NCBI GenBank assembly: GCA_013397435.1
Contig: VZRG01000196.1
Span: forward strand, 248,001-312,000
DNA: 64,000 bases
From: Erythrocercus mccallii
Lineage: Eukaryota; Chordata; Aves; Passeriformes; Dicruridae
Reading direction: 5' to 3'
The translations under genes and the position numbers were made by a program. This document shows positions 60,252-64,000 of the stretch, piece by piece; positions within the stretch are counted from its first letter, which is position 1; every line of letters begins with the position of its first letter. The notes beneath the pieces were generated by a model. It made no database searches. It was not told where the DNA came from and was given only the letters and a program-made list of their open reading frames with translations.

Positions 60252-63200
60252 CCCAACAATATATATGCCATGAGAATTCATGCAAATTCTGAGGCAAAAC
60301 TGAGGAAACTCCAGATTTGCTTAAGTCCAGAAGATGTCTGCCGAAAAATTCACATGCTTGCCATGACTAGAGTGTTTTCATTTTTCCCCTGCACTGCTGA
60401 TGCAATTTGTAAACAAGAGTGCTGCAAAGGCTGGTCACTGCTTTGCAAGTATTTATTACAAGCAAGCACACTTTCTTTTTAAACTTTGGTTTAGTTTTTC
60501 CCTTGCTCCATCTTTTTTCTGGTATTCTATATGGGATTTCATTCCTATATGCCTTCTGATGGAGTGTCTTCAGAGGTGACTGATTTTTTTAGACCTCTCT
60601 ACTGAGAGCAAATTAACAGGCATACATCTCTCCTCCACAGATAATTCGAGGAGTTAGGCTTCCTCACAGTGTTCTTTGGTTACCATAAAGCACAGGAACT
60701 GCTCTAAGTATTCTAGAAGTGTTACAGATACCTTTGTCATGATTGTGCTTGTAATATCTTTTTAATTGTTCTTTTTGATCAAGCATTCAAGTAAATGCAG
60801 TTTATTGATGAAGCTCTGCAAAACAGTATTCATCTATCATATTGTGATCTGCAGATGTGTTCTTAAAACAAACACTTTCGTAAGTCTCTGTTGTACCTGT
60901 CAGCACATTTTATTGCTGTGCCCCAGCATTTATGGATTACTACATCAATTCCAGGTTTTTGCACTCTTTTGATTTGCCAATGACCTCTCCACAAGCTCTG
61001 CAATTTACTATTAACAATATTTGTTCTTTTGCTCAGATTTAGGCCAGCAATAATACCAACCTGGCCAGGGGCTGGGTTTAGCACAACTTGCATTCTTTGC
61101 TGCTCCTTTTCCTGAGGTTGCTTCACTCTGGGCCTTCAATCACAGTCTGCAGAAATTGAGCCTACTATGGGAGGAGGAGAGCAGTTCTTGAAACAATAGA
61201 AAGGACATTAGAGCAACACTTAACATGGTGCAAACAAATCTGACTTTTTTTGGTGATAACATTATTTCCTGACAGTCCTGCCCCCTTTTCTTTCAGAAAC
61301 CTGTCACCCTGTTCTTTTCAGCCTTCTGATATTTACATTTTTGTAGTGGAGTTTCTCACAGATTTTCATGTAAACGAAGTGATGTTATTGTAAACTGTCT
61401 TTCTTGTTTATCATTCCTGTTTTGGGGAGGGACAACTGATGGAATTCTAGTTTGACCAGTGTGGTTGGAGAGGTGGCAACCTCATCCTCCAATCCATGGT
61501 CATTGTCAAAAATCTCTATAAAGCGAAATAGAAAAATAAACCACTCTCCTTTTGCCCTGATGACTGACTGTGTGCGTGCCGTTCATTTCACATCCTATAG
61601 CGACACAAACCTTTGTAAAGTTCTAGCAGGTGTTTTACTACGACATTCTTCTTTTCTTTTTAGGCAGATCTGGAAGCTGTCTTCTTGCTCTGATTAAAAA
61701 TGTCAGGACTAGTTTCACAGGCTGACAACTGCCTGATCACTGTTTGCTGGATTCATCCAGTTGTTCTTGAGTATTTTGAACAAGATCCCAACATCTTCTT
61801 GATCTCTTTGAATCCCAAACCTCTGTCATCTTCAAGAGTTCATAATAGTTATCCAGTTGTCTTGTGTTTATCCAAATGTCTCTATACAAGTACTCTGGTG
61901 TCAACAATTCTGTGATGCTTGTCCTCTTATAAAACTAAACCCTTTTAAAACCCCTAAAGTCTGAGAAACATTATTTACCACCTGGACTAAGAGAGTACTT
62001 TCAAAAGTGCTTTGAAATGCCGTCTGAACCAAAATCTTTTATTTCAATGCCCACAGGCAACTGGATGTCCAGTTGACAAAGTTATTGTATGCACATTGTA
62101 GACAAACAGATATCCTGGATAGTTCAGCTTGACTGGTCCTCTCAGTAATTACACTTCTAGTACCCAGTTCCTTTTATTAGATGCCTCTATTCATACGGTC
62201 ATGATGGGCATTATCGCGAGAAGAAGCATCAAAAATATTAGGTTTCCTAGCCACAATCTCACGAGTAAACAAAGAATGCTTCAGTAAACATTGTCTGTGA
62301 AAATGAATAATTCTGAAAGGTGATATTACATTTTTCTTGGTAGATGTCATCATAAGTACTGCTGACTCGCTGAAGTGCCCACTTCAGGAAGACAGTATCA
62401 GTGAAGTAATTAATCCTTCATGATTCCTTTGTGCCTTGAAGCTTTTGTTTCTTGTCTGACAAAAAGAAACATTCTGTCTCTGTGTTGTTGTTTCACATGA
62501 AATTTGTCACTTCCTAGAAATTTATTCTTAGCTGGAATTGTAACTGCCTTGCTCTTTTGACACAATGTTATTTGAACATATTTGCACTGAGAACAGGGGT
62601 GCAGCACTTTATTGAATATGTTTTATTTAGGTCTAGTTCAGATGTTCAGGCTTCATGTGAATTTGCAATGTGATTAAAGCTCTGTGAGCTCTTTGGAGAG
62701 TGTCCCATAAAATAACGCTTTGGAGGAACACTAGGTGGACGCTGGATCTTCTGAAGCTGTGTGAATTTTATGTTACGTGTTCTCATTTAGAATGGCATGC
62801 ACTAGGTCTTTTGTTTCTATTTCCATACCTTTGGTACTTACCCTACAAACCTGCTTTCAGTACTATTGTAAACGACATCAATTACTTGTTAGTCTTATGG
62901 AAATAATGACAGTACCAGTAGGTGCAGGAAAAACACTGACTTTATTAATTTTGGTGACCGTCTCAGAGAAGTTGCTCATATGGAAAAGCCACTCTGGACA
63001 GCATAAGCCTCTGATCACCCTTATAAATAGACTTGTCACCACTGGTGATTTTTATCACTCTAAGGGACTTGATCTTGGCTGTGAAAATGCAGCACAGTCT
63101 TCTGTCTCACATGATGTCCTGGTAAAGCCAGGACTGATGGGGTGAGGTAGAAAATTGTCAGTCCATTAGTTTCTTTCCCCTTATGAGTCCTCAGCTGAAA

Positions 63201-64000
63201 CAGCTAGAGTACTACAAGGTAGTAGAGATGTGAGAGACTCAATTCTCAGTGCAAAACAAACATGAAAAGCCAGGCTTGTTAGATCACACACAAGAATCCT
63301 TTGCTGTTTGCAGAATCCTCTAAAAATGAACTCATATTATCTAGCTATTTCTTTTTCATATGCTTTAAAAAGGAGTCATGTCTTAAAGTGTTTTCTATGA
63401 GCATCTCAGAAAAACTAGCAAGCCAGGGAACAACATATTAAATTATGAAAATAAATTCTGAGAAGCATGCCTTAAATGTTTTGCATGTGGAAACTACAAG
63501 AGTTTTATAGCTTCTTTTCAGATACAATACTTGTTTCTTAGGTCTTAGAACTTTGATAGAATGTCATGGTGCAAGGTGAATGTGGTGAATTTGTTTCAGG
63601 AGTTTATTACATACATATTTAATACAGGGCTGAATTGTTTAAATTTTGACAGAGTCATGTGGAATCCATCCAGGTTTCAGAGCATTAGAGATTCTTTCAA
63701 GAAAAAATGCACACAAAGTACAAAATATTATGCAAGTCAGGCTTCACAAAAGGTAATTTTTCTTATTATTTATTTGCAGATGCTTAAAAGTATTGGCAAA
63801 TTTATTCATATAGGTGAAAGGAGACACTAATTTATTCAAATCTTGCTCAGAATAGTTACTGTTAGAACAAAAAGATGTTCCATTCAAAGTACCCCTGCAA
63901 CAAAACGGGTCTGACAGACACAGATGAGAACAGAGTCATTCAGCAGTATTCTTACAATCCTGGGCTATTTTGATTATGTTTGAATAGATTACATAGCTGT
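60252..64000. other. Gene-poor stretch at the right edge
   Basis: No exon could be supported. The longest frame (62777-63145 on the plus strand, 122 codons) has no recognisable domain. In human the next gene beyond ECI2 is known to be CDYL, whose first exons would lie further right; nothing of CDYL is seen here. Confidence 0.45.

Noticed and set aside
62777..63145. 122-codon frame with a VGAGKT-like string suggesting a P-loop
   Set aside because: It lacks the first glycine spacing of a Walker A motif, has no other ATPase motif, and sits in random-looking AT-rich DNA.

Overview
This is a window of vertebrate nuclear DNA, most likely from a bird. It has interrupted genes with GT-AG introns, many 3' fragments of CR1 LINEs with the wording typical of birds, avian-type ERV LTRs, a CpG-island promoter and AT-rich non-coding DNA. 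I saw no bacterial operons, CRISPR arrays, rRNA or tRNA genes.

Two conserved protein-coding genes can be rebuilt exon by exon, and they converge tail to tail. On the plus strand (448-10887) are the last ten coding exons of PRPF4B, the spliceosome-associated PRP4 kinase. They cover 457 codons plus a stop and include the whole kinase domain; the N-terminal half lies off the left edge. On the minus strand (48108 down to 22565) is a complete ten-exon ECI2, a peroxisomal/mitochondrial enoyl-CoA delta isomerase. It has 399 codons, an Arg-rich leader, an acyl-CoA-binding domain, a hydratase/isomerase domain and a C-terminal SKL. All exon phases join without a break in both genes.

Layout: 1-10887 PRPF4B exons and introns; 10888 to about 12200, possibly to about 15250, PRPF4B 3' UTR with several poly(A) signals; about 15250-22190 AT-rich spacer with one CR1; 22198-48108 ECI2; 47780-48345 CpG-island promoter of ECI2, with a CR1 abutting its upstream side; 48740-64000 gene-poor DNA with an ERV LTR, a CR1, a GATA microsatellite and a striking inverted repeat at 53957-54029. 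ECI2 intron 1 (14.5 kb) has collected two CR1s of some length and a short one, a solo LTR with a 6-bp target-site duplication, an ERV fragment, and a 141-bp segment present twice.

The genes act in unrelated pathways (pre-mRNA splicing; oxidation of unsaturated fatty acids). They are neighbours by conserved synteny: the same pair lies in the same orientations on human chromosome 6p25, where FAM217A and C6orf201 sit between them. I could find neither of those here. I found no convincing new gene system. The points most worth a second look are the long inverted repeat in the right flank, the repeated 141-bp segment, the TSD-flanked solo LTR, the CR1 next to the ECI2 promoter, and the weak splice donors of ECI2.
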